From Ahrensia sp. (GTDB lineage: Bacteria; Pseudomonadota; Alphaproteobacteria; Rhizobiales; Rhizobiaceae): a stretch of 64,000 nt of DNA. The notes beneath the pieces are model-generated. The model was not told the origin of the DNA. It ran no database searches and worked only from the letters and a program-made list of their open reading frames with translations. A program made the translations under genes and the position numbers. The stretch is taken from assembly GCA_002698425.1 (NCBI GenBank), contig NZXU01000101.1, forward strand, positions 62,001-126,000, written 5' to 3'. Every line of letters starts with the position of its first letter. Position 1 is the first letter of the stretch. Shown here one piece after another: positions 26,593 to 36,097 of this stretch.

Positions 26593-26925
26593 ATGATGCA
26601 ATCGTTCGAAGACGCCAACAAAATCGGGAAAGAAATGATGGATCACTCCCTGAAGAGCTATGCTGCCATGACCAAGGGCATGCAGGCGATCGCCACCGAG
26701 GCGACGGACTACTCCAAGAAGTCCTACGAGGAAGGCGTGGCCGCTTTCGAAAAGCTCGCCGGCGCGAAGTCGGTGGAAACTGCAATGGCCGTGCAGACCG
26801 ACTACATGAAATCGGCATATGAATCCTTCGTCGCCGAAGCGACCAAGATGGGCGAGCTCTACACGGATCTCGCGAAGGAAGTTTACAAGCCTTTCGAAAC
26901 CGCAATGGCTTCCGCCACGAAATAA
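26593..26925 (+). CDS. Phasin family protein
   Basis: A 110-residue amphipathic helical protein of the Phasin_2 type, which coats polyhydroxyalkanoate granules. It is rich in alanine, lysine and glutamate and has almost no proline, so it should be one long helix bundle. The ATG at 26593 is chosen; the open frame to 26485 runs through the promoter and operator. A strong terminator follows, so the gene is monocistronic. The promoter boxes suggest control by a PhaR-like repressor encoded elsewhere. Confidence 0.88.
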   Translation: MMQSFEDANKIGKEMMDHSLKSYAAMTKGMQAIATEATDYSKKSYEEGVAAFEKLAGAKSVETAMAVQTDYMKSAYESFVAEATKMGELYTDLAKEVYKPFETAMASATK

Positions 26926-26956
26926 GTTGCGCGATTTTTCGCACAACCGATGCATG

Positions 26957-26994
26957 ACGGGCCCGCGTGTGATGACACGCGGGTCCGTTTGTTT
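26957..26994 (+). terminator. Intrinsic terminator of the phasin gene
   Basis: ACGGGCCCGCGTGT pairs with ACACGCGGGTCCGT (14 pairs, one G-U) around GATG, followed by a T-rich tract TTGTTT. It lies 32 bases after the phasin stop. Confidence 0.85.
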
Positions 26995-27015
26995 GTGATG
27001 ATGCGAAATGACGCC

Positions 27016-27043
27016 TTGCGCGCCCTTCAGGGGGGCTTACAAT
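27016..27043 (+). promoter_or_regulatory. Candidate clpS-clpA promoter
   Basis: TTGCGC (27016-27021), a 16-base spacer and TACAAT (27038-27043) lie 68 bases before the clpS ATG, directly after the phasin terminator. The -10 is one base from consensus; the -35 matches three of six. Confidence 0.45.
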
Positions 27044-27110
27044 CGCCGCATGAATCCCTAAGTATCGTGTTCTGAAACTACCGGAAGGGCCGTAGGATCA
27101 CAGGGGTAGA

Positions 27111-27464
27111 ATGAGCGACAAGCCGCACAGAATGCAGGCCGACAACGGCAAGGACGGCGGAGAAGAAGGTCGCGGAACCGCCGTAATCACGCGCACCAAG
27201 CCTAAGGCGAAAAAACCGAGTCTCTACCGCGTACTCTTGTTGAACGACGACTACACACCGATGGAATTCGTCGTCCATGTGCTAGAGCGTTTTTTCCAGA
27301 AGAACCGCGAACAGGCCACGCGGATCATGCTGCATGTCCACAACCATGGCGTTGGGGAATGCGGGATTTACACTTACGAAGTCGCAGAAACCAAAGTGAC
27401 GCAGGTGATGGATTTTGCTCGGCAGAACCAACATCCATTGCAGTGCGTAATGGAGAAAAAGTAA
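27111..27464 (+). CDS. clpS: ATP-dependent Clp protease adaptor ClpS
   Basis: Adaptor that binds N-degron substrates (bulky hydrophobic N-termini) and delivers them to ClpA. Of 117 residues, the first 35 are a charged flexible extension that would engage the ClpA pore. The core (about 38-117) contains [17 protein letters not shown] and the conserved [13 protein letters not shown]. It overlaps clpA by one base (TAATG), giving translational coupling. Confidence 0.96.
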   Translation: MSDKPHRMQADNGKDGGEEGRGTAVITRTKPKAKKPSLYRVLLLNDDYTPMEFVVHVLERFFQKNREQATRIMLHVHNHGVGECGIYTYEVAETKVTQVMDFARQNQHPLQCVMEKK

Positions 27465-29911
27465 TGCCGACATTCACCGCCAGCCTCGAGAAGTCCCTGC
27501 ATCAGGCGCTGACCTATGCGAACGAGCGCGAGCACGAATACGCAACGCTTGAACACCTTCTCCTGGCGCTGATCGACGATCAGGATGCCAAGGCGGTCAT
27601 GGACGCCTGCTCGGTCGACACCGAGGCTTTGCGCAAGACCGTGATGGACTATGTCGACCACGAACTCGAAAACCTGGTGACGGGGTACGACGAGGACGCC
27701 AAGCCGACTGCAGGATTCCAGCGCGTCATCCAGCGCGCCGTCATCCATGTCCAGTCGTCCGGCCGCGAGGAAGTCACCGGCGCCAACGTGCTCGTTGCGA
27801 TCTTCGCCGAGCGCGAGAGCCACGCCGCCTACTTCCTGCAGGAGCAGGACATGACCCGCTACGACGCGGTCAACTACATCGCGCACGGCATCGCCAAACG
27901 TCCGGGCGCGTCGGTGACCCGTCCGCCGGAAGGTGCGGAAGAACATGGCGCGGCCGATGGTGCGGCGACCGAGGGCGAGGAAGGCAAGAAGAAGCAGCAG
28001 GATGCGCTCAGCGCCTATTGCGTGAACCTCAACGAGAAGGCTCGCGTCGGCAAGATCGACCCGCTGATTGGCCGTAGTTCAGAGGTCAACCGCACGATCC
28101 AGATCCTGTGCCGGCGTTCGAAGAACAACCCGCTTTATGTCGGCGATCCCGGCGTCGGCAAGACGGCGATCGCCGAAGGGCTCGCCAAGCGCATCGTCGA
28201 GGGCGATGTTCCGGAAGTGCTTTCGACCTCGACGATCTTCTCGCTCGACATGGGCGCGCTTCTCGCCGGCACCCGCTATCGCGGCGATTTCGAAGAGCGA
28301 CTGAAGCAGGTCGTCAAGGAACTCGAGGAGTTCCCGAATGCGATCCTGTTCATCGACGAGATCCACACGGTGATCGGCGCCGGGGCGACGTCCGGCGGCG
28401 CGATGGACGCCTCGAATCTTCTCAAGCCGGCCCTGTCGTCGGGTGCAATCCGCTGCATCGGATCGACCACCTACAAGGAATACCGCCAGTTCTTCGAGAA
28501 GGATCGCGCCCTGGTGCGCCGGTTCCAGAAGATCGACGTCAACGAGCCGTCGCTCGAGGACGCCATCGAGATCATGAAGGGGCTGAAGCCGTATTTCGAG
28601 GAGTTCCACAAGATCAAATACACCGACGACGCGATCAAGTCGGCGGTGGAACTTTCCTCGCGCTATATTTCCGACCGCAAGCTGCCGGACAAGGCGATCG
28701 ATGTCGTCGATGAAACGGGTGCCAGCCAGATGCTGCTGCCGGAGAAGAAGCGCAAGAAATCGATCGGCGTGAAGGAGATCGAGGCGACCATCGCGACGAT
28801 GGCGCGCATTCCGCCGAAGACCGTCTCCAAGGATGACGAGGAAGTCCTCGCCAACCTGGAGAAGGAACTCAAGCGTGTTGTCTACGGTCAGGATCTGGCG
28901 ATCGAGTCGCTGGCTTCCGCGATCAAGCTGGCGCGTGCGGGGCTGCGCGAACCAGAAAAGCCGATCGGGGCCTATCTGTTCTCCGGCCCGACCGGTGTCG
29001 GCAAGACCGAAGTCGCAAACCAGTTGGCCATGTCGCTTGGCGTCGAACTGCTGCGCTTCGACATGTCGGAATATATGGAGCGTCACACCGTGTCGCGTCT
29101 CATCGGCGCGCCGCCCGGCTATGTCGGCTTCGACCAGGGCGGCTTGCTGACCGACGGTGTCGACCAGCACCCGCATTGCGTGTTGTTGCTCGACGAGATC
29201 GAGAAGGCGCATCCGGATCTGTTCAACATCCTGCTGCAGGTCATGGATCACGGCAAGCTGACGGACAACAACGGCAAGCAGGTCGATTTCCGCAACACGA
29301 TCATCATCATGACGACCAATGCGGGCGCGTCCGAAATGGCCAAGAACGCCATCGGCTTCGGTTCTTCGAAACGCGAAGGCGACGATGTCGAGGCGATCAA
29401 CCGGCTGTTCTCGCCGGAATTCCGCAACCGCCTGGATGCGATCATTCCATTCGGACCGCTGCCGGTTCCGGTCATCCATCGCGTTGTCGAGAAATTCGTC
29501 ATGCAGTTGGAAGCCCAGCTTTCCGATCGCGGCGTCATCTTCGACCTGTCGGAGGAAGCGGTCTCGTGGCTCGCCGAACGCGGTTACGACGAGAAGATGG
29601 GCGCGCGTCCGCTCGGGCGTGTCATCCAGGAATACATCAAGAAACCGCTCGCAGAGGAAGTTCTGTTCGGCAAGCTGAAGAAGGGCGGGACGGTCAAGGT
29701 CGGCGTCGAGAAAGACGAGCTTGGAGAGTCCAAGCTGGCGCTTGAATCGATCGCGGACGAACCACGGTCCAAGCCGAAACGGCAGACGCGCAAGCCTGCC
29801 GCGAAGAAGACGGCGGCCGCTACCAAGGCCGCCAAGGCGACGGCGGGCGACGGCGACGAGCCCGGTTCTCCCAAGTCGAAGCCTTCCGTGCCGAAAGTGC
29901 CGCGGAAATAG
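27464..29911 (+). CDS. clpA: ATP-dependent Clp protease ATP-binding subunit ClpA
   Basis: AAA+ unfoldase that feeds ClpP, 815 residues. An N-terminal repeat domain (about 1-145) binds ClpS. A charged linker rich in Glu/Gly follows at about 155-180. D1 carries Walker A GDPGVGKT and LFIDEIHT; D2 carries GPTGVGKT and [10 protein letters not shown]. The ClpP-contact loop reads IGF in NAIGFGSS. The C-terminal 45 residues form a Lys/Ala/Pro-rich basic tail absent from E. coli ClpA. The ATG overlaps the clpS stop. Confidence 0.97.
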   Translation: MPTFTASLEKSLHQALTYANEREHEYATLEHLLLALIDDQDAKAVMDACSVDTEALRKTVMDYVDHELENLVTGYDEDAKPTAGFQRVIQRAVIHVQSSGREEVTGANVLVAIFAERESHAAYFLQEQDMTRYDAVNYIAHGIAKRPGASVTRPPEGAEEHGAADGAATEGEEGKKKQQDALSAYCVNLNEKARVGKIDPLIGRSSEVNRTIQILCRRSKNNPLYVGDPGVGKTAIAEGLAKRIVEGDVPEVLSTSTIFSLDMGALLAGTRYRGDFEERLKQVVKELEEFPNAILFIDEIHTVIGAGATSGGAMDASNLLKPALSSGAIRCIGSTTYKEYRQFFEKDRALVRRFQKIDVNEPSLEDAIEIMKGLKPYFEEFHKIKYTDDAIKSAVELSSRYISDRKLPDKAIDVVDETGASQMLLPEKKRKKSIGVKEIEATIATMARIPPKTVSKDDEEVLANLEKELKRVVYGQDLAIESLASAIKLARAGLREPEKPIGAYLFSGPTGVGKTEVANQLAMSLGVELLRFDMSEYMERHTVSRLIGAPPGYVGFDQGGLLTDGVDQHPHCVLLLDEIEKAHPDLFNILLQVMDHGKLTDNNGKQVDFRNTIIIMTTNAGASEMAKNAIGFGSSKREGDDVEAINRLFSPEFRNRLDAIIPFGPLPVPVIHRVVEKFVMQLEAQLSDRGVIFDLSEEAVSWLAERGYDEKMGARPLGRVIQEYIKKPLAEEVLFGKLKKGGTVKVGVEKDELGESKLALESIADEPRSKPKRQTRKPAAKKTAAATKAAKATAGDGDEPGSPKSKPSVPKVPRK

Positions 29912-29936
29912 GTCACAGCCGGATAGTACCGGGATG

Positions 29937-29969
29937 AAACGGGCGGAGAGATCCGCCCGTTTTTTGTTT
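29937..29969 (+). terminator. Intrinsic terminator of clpS-clpA
   Basis: AAACGGGCGGA pairs perfectly with TCCGCCCGTTT around GAGA, and the run continues to six T residues and a further GTTT. It lies 25 bases after the clpA stop. Confidence 0.92.
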
Positions 29970-30012
29970 CGCGGCTCTCGCCAAGCCCTGGCCGTCATGC
30001 TAGCGCGGTGGC

Positions 30013-30765
30013 ATGCAAAAAACCGCCGCCGGCATGCCGCCCGAGGGCACAACTTTGCTCTGGTTCGGGCGCGGCATGCGCAAGATCGTTTCCTTGCCCG
30101 CATTCATCCTGATGAGCGCCTTTGTGGGCTTTGCCGGCTTTGCGCGCGAAAGCGGTATCGAATTCGCTCATGCCGTCTTCATGACGGCGGTGATCTGGGC
30201 GTTGCCCGCTCAAGTCGTGCTGATCGCGGCGATCGGGACCGGGATGACGATTGTCCCGACCTTCCTTGCCGTGACCTTGTCCTCAGTTCGGCTGATGCCG
30301 ATGGTCACGGCGCTGCTGCCGGATTTGCGCGCCGAAAAGACCCGGACAGTGACGCTGATTTTCCTGTCCCATTTTGTCGCCGTGACGTCATGGGTGATGG
30401 CGAACCAGTATATCGGGCAGGTCCCGCGCCGCTTTCGAACCGCCTTTTTCGGCGGATTTGCCGTGACGCTGACGACGATGAATATCTGCGTCGTTGCGGT
30501 GATCTATGAGTTTTCGACCGAAATCCCGGCGCCGGTGCTGGGCGTTCTGTTTTTCCTTACGCCGATCTATTTCCTGACATCGCTGTGGGCGACCGCGCGC
30601 GACCGTGTCGTCAAGATCGCGATGGTCGCGGGCCTGGCGCTCGGGCCGGTCTTCCATCTCGTCGCCCCGGATTTCGATCTCTTGCTCGCCGGTCTCGTCG
30701 GCGGTGTCGTGGCCTTCTTCATCGGCCGCCGTTTTCCGGCCGGGGGAAAGGCGCCGGGCCAATGA
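30013..30765 (+). CDS. azlC: AzlC family branched-chain amino acid exporter, large subunit
   Basis: Inner-membrane protein of 250 residues with about six helices. It matches the AzlC/YgaZ family, which with AzlD/YgaH exports branched-chain amino acids or analogues. Typical features are GFAGFARESGIEFAHAVFMTA near the N-terminus and a long series of hydrophobic segments to residue 240. The stop overlaps the azlD start by four bases (ATGA), the classic arrangement for this two-subunit transporter. Substrate is inferred from the family. Confidence 0.88.
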   Translation: MQKTAAGMPPEGTTLLWFGRGMRKIVSLPAFILMSAFVGFAGFARESGIEFAHAVFMTAVIWALPAQVVLIAAIGTGMTIVPTFLAVTLSSVRLMPMVTALLPDLRAEKTRTVTLIFLSHFVAVTSWVMANQYIGQVPRRFRTAFFGGFAVTLTTMNICVVAVIYEFSTEIPAPVLGVLFFLTPIYFLTSLWATARDRVVKIAMVAGLALGPVFHLVAPDFDLLLAGLVGGVVAFFIGRRFPAGGKAPGQ

Positions 30766-31112
30766 GCTTCTCGTCGATCGACACCGGCTGGTGGCCGTTC
30801 GTCTACATCCTTGTCGCCGGATGGTTCGCGACCGATTTCTGGCGCTTTGCCGGCGTGTTGCTCGGCAAGCGCCTCTCTGAGACGTCGGAAGCGTTTGTGT
30901 TTGTGCGCGCGGTGGCAACGGCGCTGGTCGCCGCGGTGATCTCGCGGCTCATCCTGTTCCCTTCCGGATCGCTCGCAGAAACTGCGCTTGCGTTGCGGCT
31001 TTCCGCGGCGGTCATCGGATTTGTCGCCTTCCTGCTGGTCGGCCAGCGCATCGCCGTCGGGGTCGGCGTTGCGCTTCTGGTGCTCGTTGCCGGAATGTTT
31101 GCAGGCCTATAG
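30762..31112 (+). CDS. azlD: AzlD family small subunit
   Basis: Small membrane partner of AzlC, 116 residues with about four helices. The start ATG at 30762 overlaps the azlC stop (ATGA), so the subunits are made in a coupled way. Upstream in-frame codons lie inside azlC and are not used. Its 3' end overlaps the convergent HIT gene by six bases. Confidence 0.85.
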   Translation: MSFSSIDTGWWPFVYILVAGWFATDFWRFAGVLLGKRLSETSEAFVFVRAVATALVAAVISRLILFPSGSLAETALALRLSAAVIGFVAFLLVGQRIAVGVGVALLVLVAGMFAGL

Positions 31113-31529
31113 CGCGGCGATCAGCTTCTTTGCGTTCGCGGCTAGGATATCCGGATCCTCCATGGTCGCGGCGTGCTTGCGCAGCGGCACGCCCTCCTTG
31201 CACGGGATGACATGGATATGGAGGTGGAAGACCGTCTGGCCACTGGCGGTTTCGTTGAACTGGCGGACGACAACCCCGTCCGCATCGAAGGCGCGCATGA
31301 CGGCCTGGGCCATCTTCTGCGTGACTGCGATCGCCTTGCCGAGCACTTCCGGATCGGCGTCCAGCAGATTGCGCGACCCCGTTTTCGGAAGGACCAGGCA
31401 GTGTCCATCGGCCTGGGGCATCACATCCATGATGACCACGCAGTCGCCGTCCTCGTAAACCTTGTGGCTCGGAATGTCGCCCCGAAGGATTTTCGCGAAA
31501 ATGTTTTCGGGATCGTATTTTGCGGTCAT
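31107..31529 (-). CDS. HIT family protein
   Basis: Histidine-triad nucleotide hydrolase or transferase, 140 residues. The signature HLHIHV places the catalytic histidine at H104 with H102 and H106. Typical substrates are AMP-lysine and other nucleoside phosphoramidates. The start at 31529 is set by GGAGGG four bases upstream; the earlier in-frame ATG contains that Shine-Dalgarno. It is the last gene of a leftward set with the COG3146, GDPD and RidA genes. Confidence 0.92.
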   Translation of the reverse strand: MTAKYDPENIFAKILRGDIPSHKVYEDGDCVVIMDVMPQADGHCLVLPKTGSRNLLDADPEVLGKAIAVTQKMAQAVMRAFDADGVVVRQFNETASGQTVFHLHIHVIPCKEGVPLRKHAATMEDPDILAANAKKLIAAL

Positions 31530-31592
31530 GACGCCCTCCATTTCGACACTTTCCTAGCCCTGTGCCGTGCGGCCATCAATGCGGACAAAGCG

Positions 31593-32810
31593 TCAATTCT
31601 CTTTTTTGAACGGGCTGTGTTCGGACAGCACTTCGGAGAAACGGGAGACGTCTTCGCGCTCATGCTCAAGATAGTCCGCGACCGCGTTCCGGAAGCTCTC
31701 ATTCGGGATGTAATGCGCTGATTGGGTGGTGACCGGCATGTAGCCGCGCGCCAGCTTGTGTTCGCCCTGTGCGCCGGCCTCGACGAACTTCAGCTTCTTC
31801 TCGATGGCGAATTCGATGGCCTGATAGTAGCAGATCTCGAAATGCAGGCAGGGATGGTGCTCGACACATCCCCAATGCCGGCCGAACAGCCGGTCGCCGC
31901 CGATGAAGTTGATCGCTCCCGCGACATAGCGGCCGTTCCGCTTCGCCATCACCAGGAGGATATCGTCCGGCATGCGCTCGGCGATCAGCGAATAGAATTC
32001 CCGGGTCAGATAGGGCCGTCCCCATTTGCGGTTTCCCGTATCCGTGTAGAATTCGAAGAACGCATCCAGCACGCTTTCGGTCAGGTCGCTTCCGGTCAAC
32101 CAGTCGACCGTCAGCCCTTCCTGGAGGGCGGTTGCACGCTCCTTGCGGATATTCTTGCGTTTGCGCGACGAGAGGCTGTCGAGAAAATCGTCGAAATCGC
32201 CGTAGTCCTCATTGCGGAAATGGAACTGCTGATCGGTGCGGTGCAGGAAGCCCGCTTCCTCAAAGGCCGTCATATCCGCGTCGGTCGCGAAGGTGACATG
32301 GGCGGATGAGACGCCGATCCGGGCGGTCAGTGTCTTCAATCCGGCGGCCAGCGCCTGCCGCGTCGTCGCGGCATCGACCGTGCCGGACGCCAGGAGGCGA
32401 GGGCCCGTAGCCGGCGTGAACGGCACCGAGCATTGCAGTTTCGGGTAATATCGGCCGCCGGCCCGCTCCCACGCATCCGCCCAGCCATAGTCGAAGACGT
32501 ACTCGCCCTTGCTGTGCGATTTGAGATAGCAGGGCAGCGCGCCGGCAATACGGCCTTCGCCGTCTTCCAGGGTCAGGTGCTGCCCGAGCCACCCGGTTCC
32601 GGCGACAGCGCTGCCGGACTCTTCGAGCGAACTCAAAAACGCATGCGAGACGAACGGATTGTAAGGCGTCAGGTCGCTGCCGGGCGCGGCGCCCGCCAGC
32701 CGATCCCAATCGGCCTTTTCGATATCGGAAAAGCTTTCATTGACGCAGATGACGAAGGAGTCGTCTGACGCGTCCGGCTGTGCCTCGCGATCGGGAGTGT
32801 CCTGGGACAT
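31593..32810 (-). CDS. COG3146 (DUF482) acyltransferase-like protein
   Basis: A 405-residue protein of the PF04339/COG3146 family, predicted to have two GNAT-like folds as in FemAB-type transferases. Recognisable stretches are YNPFVSHAFLSSLEES, FDYGWADAWERAGGRYYPKLQ and EAGAQGEHKLARGYMPV. The reaction is unknown; aminoacyl or acyl transfer is the usual guess. No signal peptide is present. It lies 50 bases downstream of the GDPD gene and 63 upstream of the HIT gene. Confidence 0.88.
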   Translation of the reverse strand: MSQDTPDREAQPDASDDSFVICVNESFSDIEKADWDRLAGAAPGSDLTPYNPFVSHAFLSSLEESGSAVAGTGWLGQHLTLEDGEGRIAGALPCYLKSHSKGEYVFDYGWADAWERAGGRYYPKLQCSVPFTPATGPRLLASGTVDAATTRQALAAGLKTLTARIGVSSAHVTFATDADMTAFEEAGFLHRTDQQFHFRNEDYGDFDDFLDSLSSRKRKNIRKERATALQEGLTVDWLTGSDLTESVLDAFFEFYTDTGNRKWGRPYLTREFYSLIAERMPDDILLVMAKRNGRYVAGAINFIGGDRLFGRHWGCVEHHPCLHFEICYYQAIEFAIEKKLKFVEAGAQGEHKLARGYMPVTTQSAHYIPNESFRNAVADYLEHEREDVSRFSEVLSEHSPFKKEN

Positions 32811-32859
32811 GCCGTTAGATGTATCGCATACTGCACTGCAAACAAGACCGGGAAAGCAA

Positions 32860-33570
32860 TCAGGGTATGAAACCCTCGAATGTCATCTGGTCGGCGTGGA
32901 GACGCGTTGTTTCGACATCCTCCGGCGTCCGTACTGTCCATGTGATCACCGGCAGGCCGAATTCCTCCCGCACCCGAGTGATAAAAGCATTGGGAAGCGC
33001 TTTAACGTGGTAGGAAACGAAGGAAATGCCGAGCGTCAGCGCCTCTTCATGTTCGGCGAGGGCCGGTGTCCCGATTCCTTCGGCGGTCAGGCCGAACGGC
33101 ACCGGCGAGCCGCTTTCGCGGAAGTCGGACAGCAAGTGCTTCTTGAAAGACATGACGGCGACCGGTCCCGAATAGCCGACCAGGTCGCCCGCGACTGCGA
33201 GCGCCAGTTGCCGGTTGCGCTCGCCATTATCTTTCATTTCGATGATGACCGGCACGCGGCCGCCGACGAAAGCCAGCGTTTCGGCCAAGGTCGGTATCCA
33301 CGCTTCTGTTCCTGAAAGCGTGACCGCGCGCAGCTCCGGCGCGGTCCGTTCGGCGACAGGGCCGGATTCACCGGTCAGGCGATCCAGCGATTCATCGTGA
33401 AACACCATGGCGACGCCATCGGCGGAAAGCTGGACGTCCAGTTCGATCGCAAAATCGCTGTCCGCCGCCGCTTCGAAAGCGGGGAGGGAATTTTCCATGC
33501 GTTCGACATTGCCGTCGTGCAATCCACGATGGGCGATGGGACGGCGCGTCAGGAGGTCGCGAATGTCCAT
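32860..33570 (-). CDS. Glycerophosphodiester phosphodiesterase
   Basis: Hydrolyses glycerophosphodiesters to glycerol-3-phosphate and an alcohol. The 236-residue TIM-barrel protein shows the family residues H14 (HRG), E43 and D45 (ELDV) and H58 (FHDE). There is no signal peptide, so it is cytoplasmic, like UgpQ. It follows the RidA gene by only six bases and is likely cotranscribed with it. Confidence 0.93.
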   Translation of the reverse strand: MDIRDLLTRRPIAHRGLHDGNVERMENSLPAFEAAADSDFAIELDVQLSADGVAMVFHDESLDRLTGESGPVAERTAPELRAVTLSGTEAWIPTLAETLAFVGGRVPVIIEMKDNGERNRQLALAVAGDLVGYSGPVAVMSFKKHLLSDFRESGSPVPFGLTAEGIGTPALAEHEEALTLGISFVSYHVKALPNAFITRVREEFGLPVITWTVRTPEDVETTRLHADQMTFEGFIP

Positions 33571-33576
33571 TTTCGG

Positions 33577-34044
33577 TCAGGATTTGGCGCGGATGATGGC
33601 TTCGATTTCGACGGGCGCATTCAGGGGCAATGACGCCATGCCGACCGCGGATCGGGCGTGACGCCCGGCGTCGCCGAGGATCTCGACCAGGAAATCCGAT
33701 GCCCCGTTTGCAACGAGATGCTGCTGCGTGAAATCCGGGGTCGAGGCCACGAAGACCGAAATCTTCACGATGCGCTCGATCTTCTCCAGATCGCCCAGGG
33801 CGGCTTTGGCCTGGGCAAGGATGTTGATCGCGCACCATTTCGCCGCTTCTCGGCCAGCCTCGACATCCAGGTCTTTGCCGACTAGGCCTTCGGCGACGAG
33901 CGAACCCTGCCTGAGCGGCAATTGGCCGGACGTGAAAATCAGGTTCCCGTCGACAGCGTAGGGGACGTAATTGGCGGCGGGCGCGGCGGCCTCGGGCAGT
34001 GAAATGCCAAGCGCGTTCAGGCGTTCGTCGATCGGCGATGCCAT
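33577..34044 (-). CDS. RidA family protein (YjgF/YER057c/UK114)
   Basis: A 155-residue member of the RidA superfamily, which hydrolyses reactive enamine/imine intermediates such as 2-aminoacrylate. It is longer than the typical 128 residues and belongs to the YjgH/TdcF-like side group with an N-terminal LNALGISLPEAAAP stretch. The canonical RidA arginine position near EIEAIIRAKS reads as a shifted variant, so the substrate may differ. The start at 34044 is set by AAGGAGA seven bases upstream. It opens the ridA-GDPD-COG3146-HIT set. Confidence 0.88.
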   Translation of the reverse strand: MASPIDERLNALGISLPEAAAPAANYVPYAVDGNLIFTSGQLPLRQGSLVAEGLVGKDLDVEAGREAAKWCAINILAQAKAALGDLEKIERIVKISVFVASTPDFTQQHLVANGASDFLVEILGDAGRHARSAVGMASLPLNAPVEIEAIIRAKS

Positions 34045-34147
34045 GGCGGGGTCTCCTTGTGGATCGGTGTCGGACTCGGCGACGTCTTGCATTTTTTGCC
34101 TCGCTTACGCCATCAGAAAACCTATAGTCGTCAAAAAACAGGAATCC

Positions 34148-34984
34148 ATGATGACTTTCGGACGTACCAGGACCATCGCTCTCGCGGCCATCTGTCTGTC
34201 TTCGACATATGCACTTCCGTCATTCGCCATGCCGCAGACGCTTGCGCCGCATCGCGCCGTCTATGATGTCGCGCTGAAAGACGCATCCGACCGGTCCGGG
34301 ATTTCGGGAATGGACGGACGGATCGTTTATGAATTCCTGGGCTCCGTCTGTGACGGCTATACGACGAATTTCCGTTTCGTGACCCGTATTCGCTCCGCCA
34401 GCGGAAACCGCCTGACAGATCAGCAGACAACAACCTATGAGGACGGCGCGGGCGAAAAATTTCGCTTCGTGAACAAGTCCTTCGTCGACGAGAAGCCGGA
34501 CCGCGAGGTCTCCGGCATGGCGACGCGTGAACACGATCAGATCATCGTCGATCTGCGGGAACCGGAAAAAGCCGAGGTCGCGCTCGATTCGGCGCTGTTC
34601 CCGAGCGCCCACATGCTCGATCTCATCGAACGGGCGCGCAGCGGCGAGACATTCTACGAGACGAAGATCTTCGACGGTTCCGAGGATGCCGACAAGGTGC
34701 TGACGACCACGGTCGTCATAGGTCAGGAAAAGACGGAGCAGGACGGCGACGCGAAGGCGGCGGAGGCCCTGAAGGACGATCCCTATCGGAACGTCTCGAT
34801 TTCCTATTTCGACGAACAGGCCGAAGACCATACCGGCGAATCGCTGCCTAATTACCAGATTGCATTCAAGCTTTACGAGAATGGCGTGACCCGCGATCTT
34901 CTCATGGACTATGGCGATTTCTCGCTGACCGCGCATCTGACACAGCTGGACTTGCTGCCCCGGCAGAGCTGTGAAGGCGAGTAG
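34148..34984 (+). CDS. eipB: Cell envelope integrity protein EipB (DUF1849)
   Basis: Periplasmic protein of 278 residues with a signal peptide (about 1-27, ending in FAM). It belongs to DUF1849, named EipB in Brucella, where it maintains envelope integrity and folds as a spiral beta-sheet. The two conserved cysteines expected to form a disulfide are present: one in GSVCDGY and one three residues before the C-terminus (RQSCEGE). Either ATG 34148 or 34151 may start it. It is followed by the rpsB leader. Confidence 0.9.
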   Translation: MMTFGRTRTIALAAICLSSTYALPSFAMPQTLAPHRAVYDVALKDASDRSGISGMDGRIVYEFLGSVCDGYTTNFRFVTRIRSASGNRLTDQQTTTYEDGAGEKFRFVNKSFVDEKPDREVSGMATREHDQIIVDLREPEKAEVALDSALFPSAHMLDLIERARSGETFYETKIFDGSEDADKVLTTTVVIGQEKTEQDGDAKAAEALKDDPYRNVSISYFDEQAEDHTGESLPNYQIAFKLYENGVTRDLLMDYGDFSLTAHLTQLDLLPRQSCEGE

Positions 34985-35153
34985 GCTTGACTTTCCTTTA
35001 AGCCGTCACCACTTGCTTTCCCGGCGTCGATAGGCTATCGGCGCCGCATTCCACACACGAAGTTCGGTTTGTTCCGGGAGAAATCCGGACGGACCACCGG
35101 TGGCGGGAAACCGCTTTTTGGCTTCGTGGAGGTTAAACCGGAAAGGAAAAACG
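34985..35153. promoter_or_regulatory. rpsB leader with candidate promoter
   Basis: A sigma70-like pair TTGCTT (35013-35018) and TATCGG (35036-35041) with a 17-base spacer is the best promoter candidate. About 110 bases of GC-rich leader follow, with small potential hairpins around 35088-35118. An S2-responsive leader is possible, but I cannot fold it reliably. Confidence 0.35.
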
Positions 35154-35960
35154 ATGGCGTTGCCTGATTACAGCATGCGTCAGCTCCTCGAAGCTGGCGT
35201 TCACTTCGGTCACCAGACTCACCGCTGGAACCCGAAAATGGCCCGATATATCTTCGGTGCCCGTAACAACATTCACATTCTCGATCTCTCGCAGACCGTT
35301 CCGCTCCTGCACCAGGCGCTGAAGATCGTCTCCGACACCGTAGCCGGTGGCGGCCGCGTTCTCTTCGTCGGCACCAAGCGGCAGGCTTCCGAGATCGTCG
35401 CCGACGCTGCCGGCCGCAGCGCCCAGTATTACGTCAATGCCCGCTGGCTCGGCGGCATGATGACCAACTGGAAGACGATCTCGAATTCGATCCAGCGTCT
35501 GCGCAAGGTCGAAGAAATCCTCGCTTCCGACGCGCAGGGCTTCACCAAGAAGGAGCGCCTGAACCTCGAGCGCGAACGCGACAAACTCGACCGTGCGCTC
35601 GGCGGCATCAAGGACATGGGCGGCACGCCGGACCTGATGTTCGTGATCGACACCAACAAGGAAGCGATCGCCATCCAGGAAGCCAAGCGTCTCGGCATCC
35701 CGGTCGTCGCCGTGGTCGATTCCAACTGCGATCCGGATGTGGTCGACTACCCGATCCCGGGCAACGACGACGCCGCGCGCGCCATCTCGCTTTATTGCGA
35801 CCTGATTGCCCGCGCCGCGCTTGACGGCATCGCCCGCCAGCAGGGCGCCTCCGGCATCGACGTTGGCGCATCCGCCGAGGCTCCGGTCGAAGAGGCCCTT
35901 GCCGAGGCGCCGGCCGAAGCCGCCGAAGCTCCGGCGGAACAGCCTGACGCGCAGGCCTGA
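35154..35960 (+). CDS. rpsB: 30S ribosomal protein S2
   Basis: S2 of the small ribosomal subunit, 268 residues. The core (1-230) opens [27 protein letters not shown] and contains the conserved FGARNNIHI and [10 protein letters not shown]. The last 35 residues are an Ala/Glu/Pro-rich acidic tail common in Alphaproteobacteria. An upstream in-frame ATP-like start at 35100 is not supported. It heads the rpsB-tsf-pyrH-frr run. Confidence 0.98.
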   Translation: MALPDYSMRQLLEAGVHFGHQTHRWNPKMARYIFGARNNIHILDLSQTVPLLHQALKIVSDTVAGGGRVLFVGTKRQASEIVADAAGRSAQYYVNARWLGGMMTNWKTISNSIQRLRKVEEILASDAQGFTKKERLNLERERDKLDRALGGIKDMGGTPDLMFVIDTNKEAIAIQEAKRLGIPVVAVVDSNCDPDVVDYPIPGNDDAARAISLYCDLIARAALDGIARQQGASGIDVGASAEAPVEEALAEAPAEAAEAPAEQPDAQA

Positions 35961-35969
35961 CGCGCATAA

Positions 35970-35995
35970 ACCGCGTCCGGTTTCCCGGACGCGGT
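35970..35995 (+). other. Perfect 11-pair hairpin between rpsB and tsf
   Basis: ACCGCGTCCGG-TTTC-CCGGACGCGGT. No U-tract follows. It probably sets the rpsB:tsf mRNA ratio by partial termination or by protecting processed 3' ends. Confidence 0.65.
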
Positions 35996-36097
35996 CATCA
36001 AACCGTTACATGAATCGGCGCATGGCTCGGTGCAATCCCCCGTGCGTCACCGTTTCGGGCTATCGCCCGATACCGCTCGATACAAAGAGGCGAACCG

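Noticed and set aside
28079..30103. 674-residue open frame antisense to clpA
   Set aside because: Mirror-image composition and no recognisable motif; it also crosses the clpA terminator.
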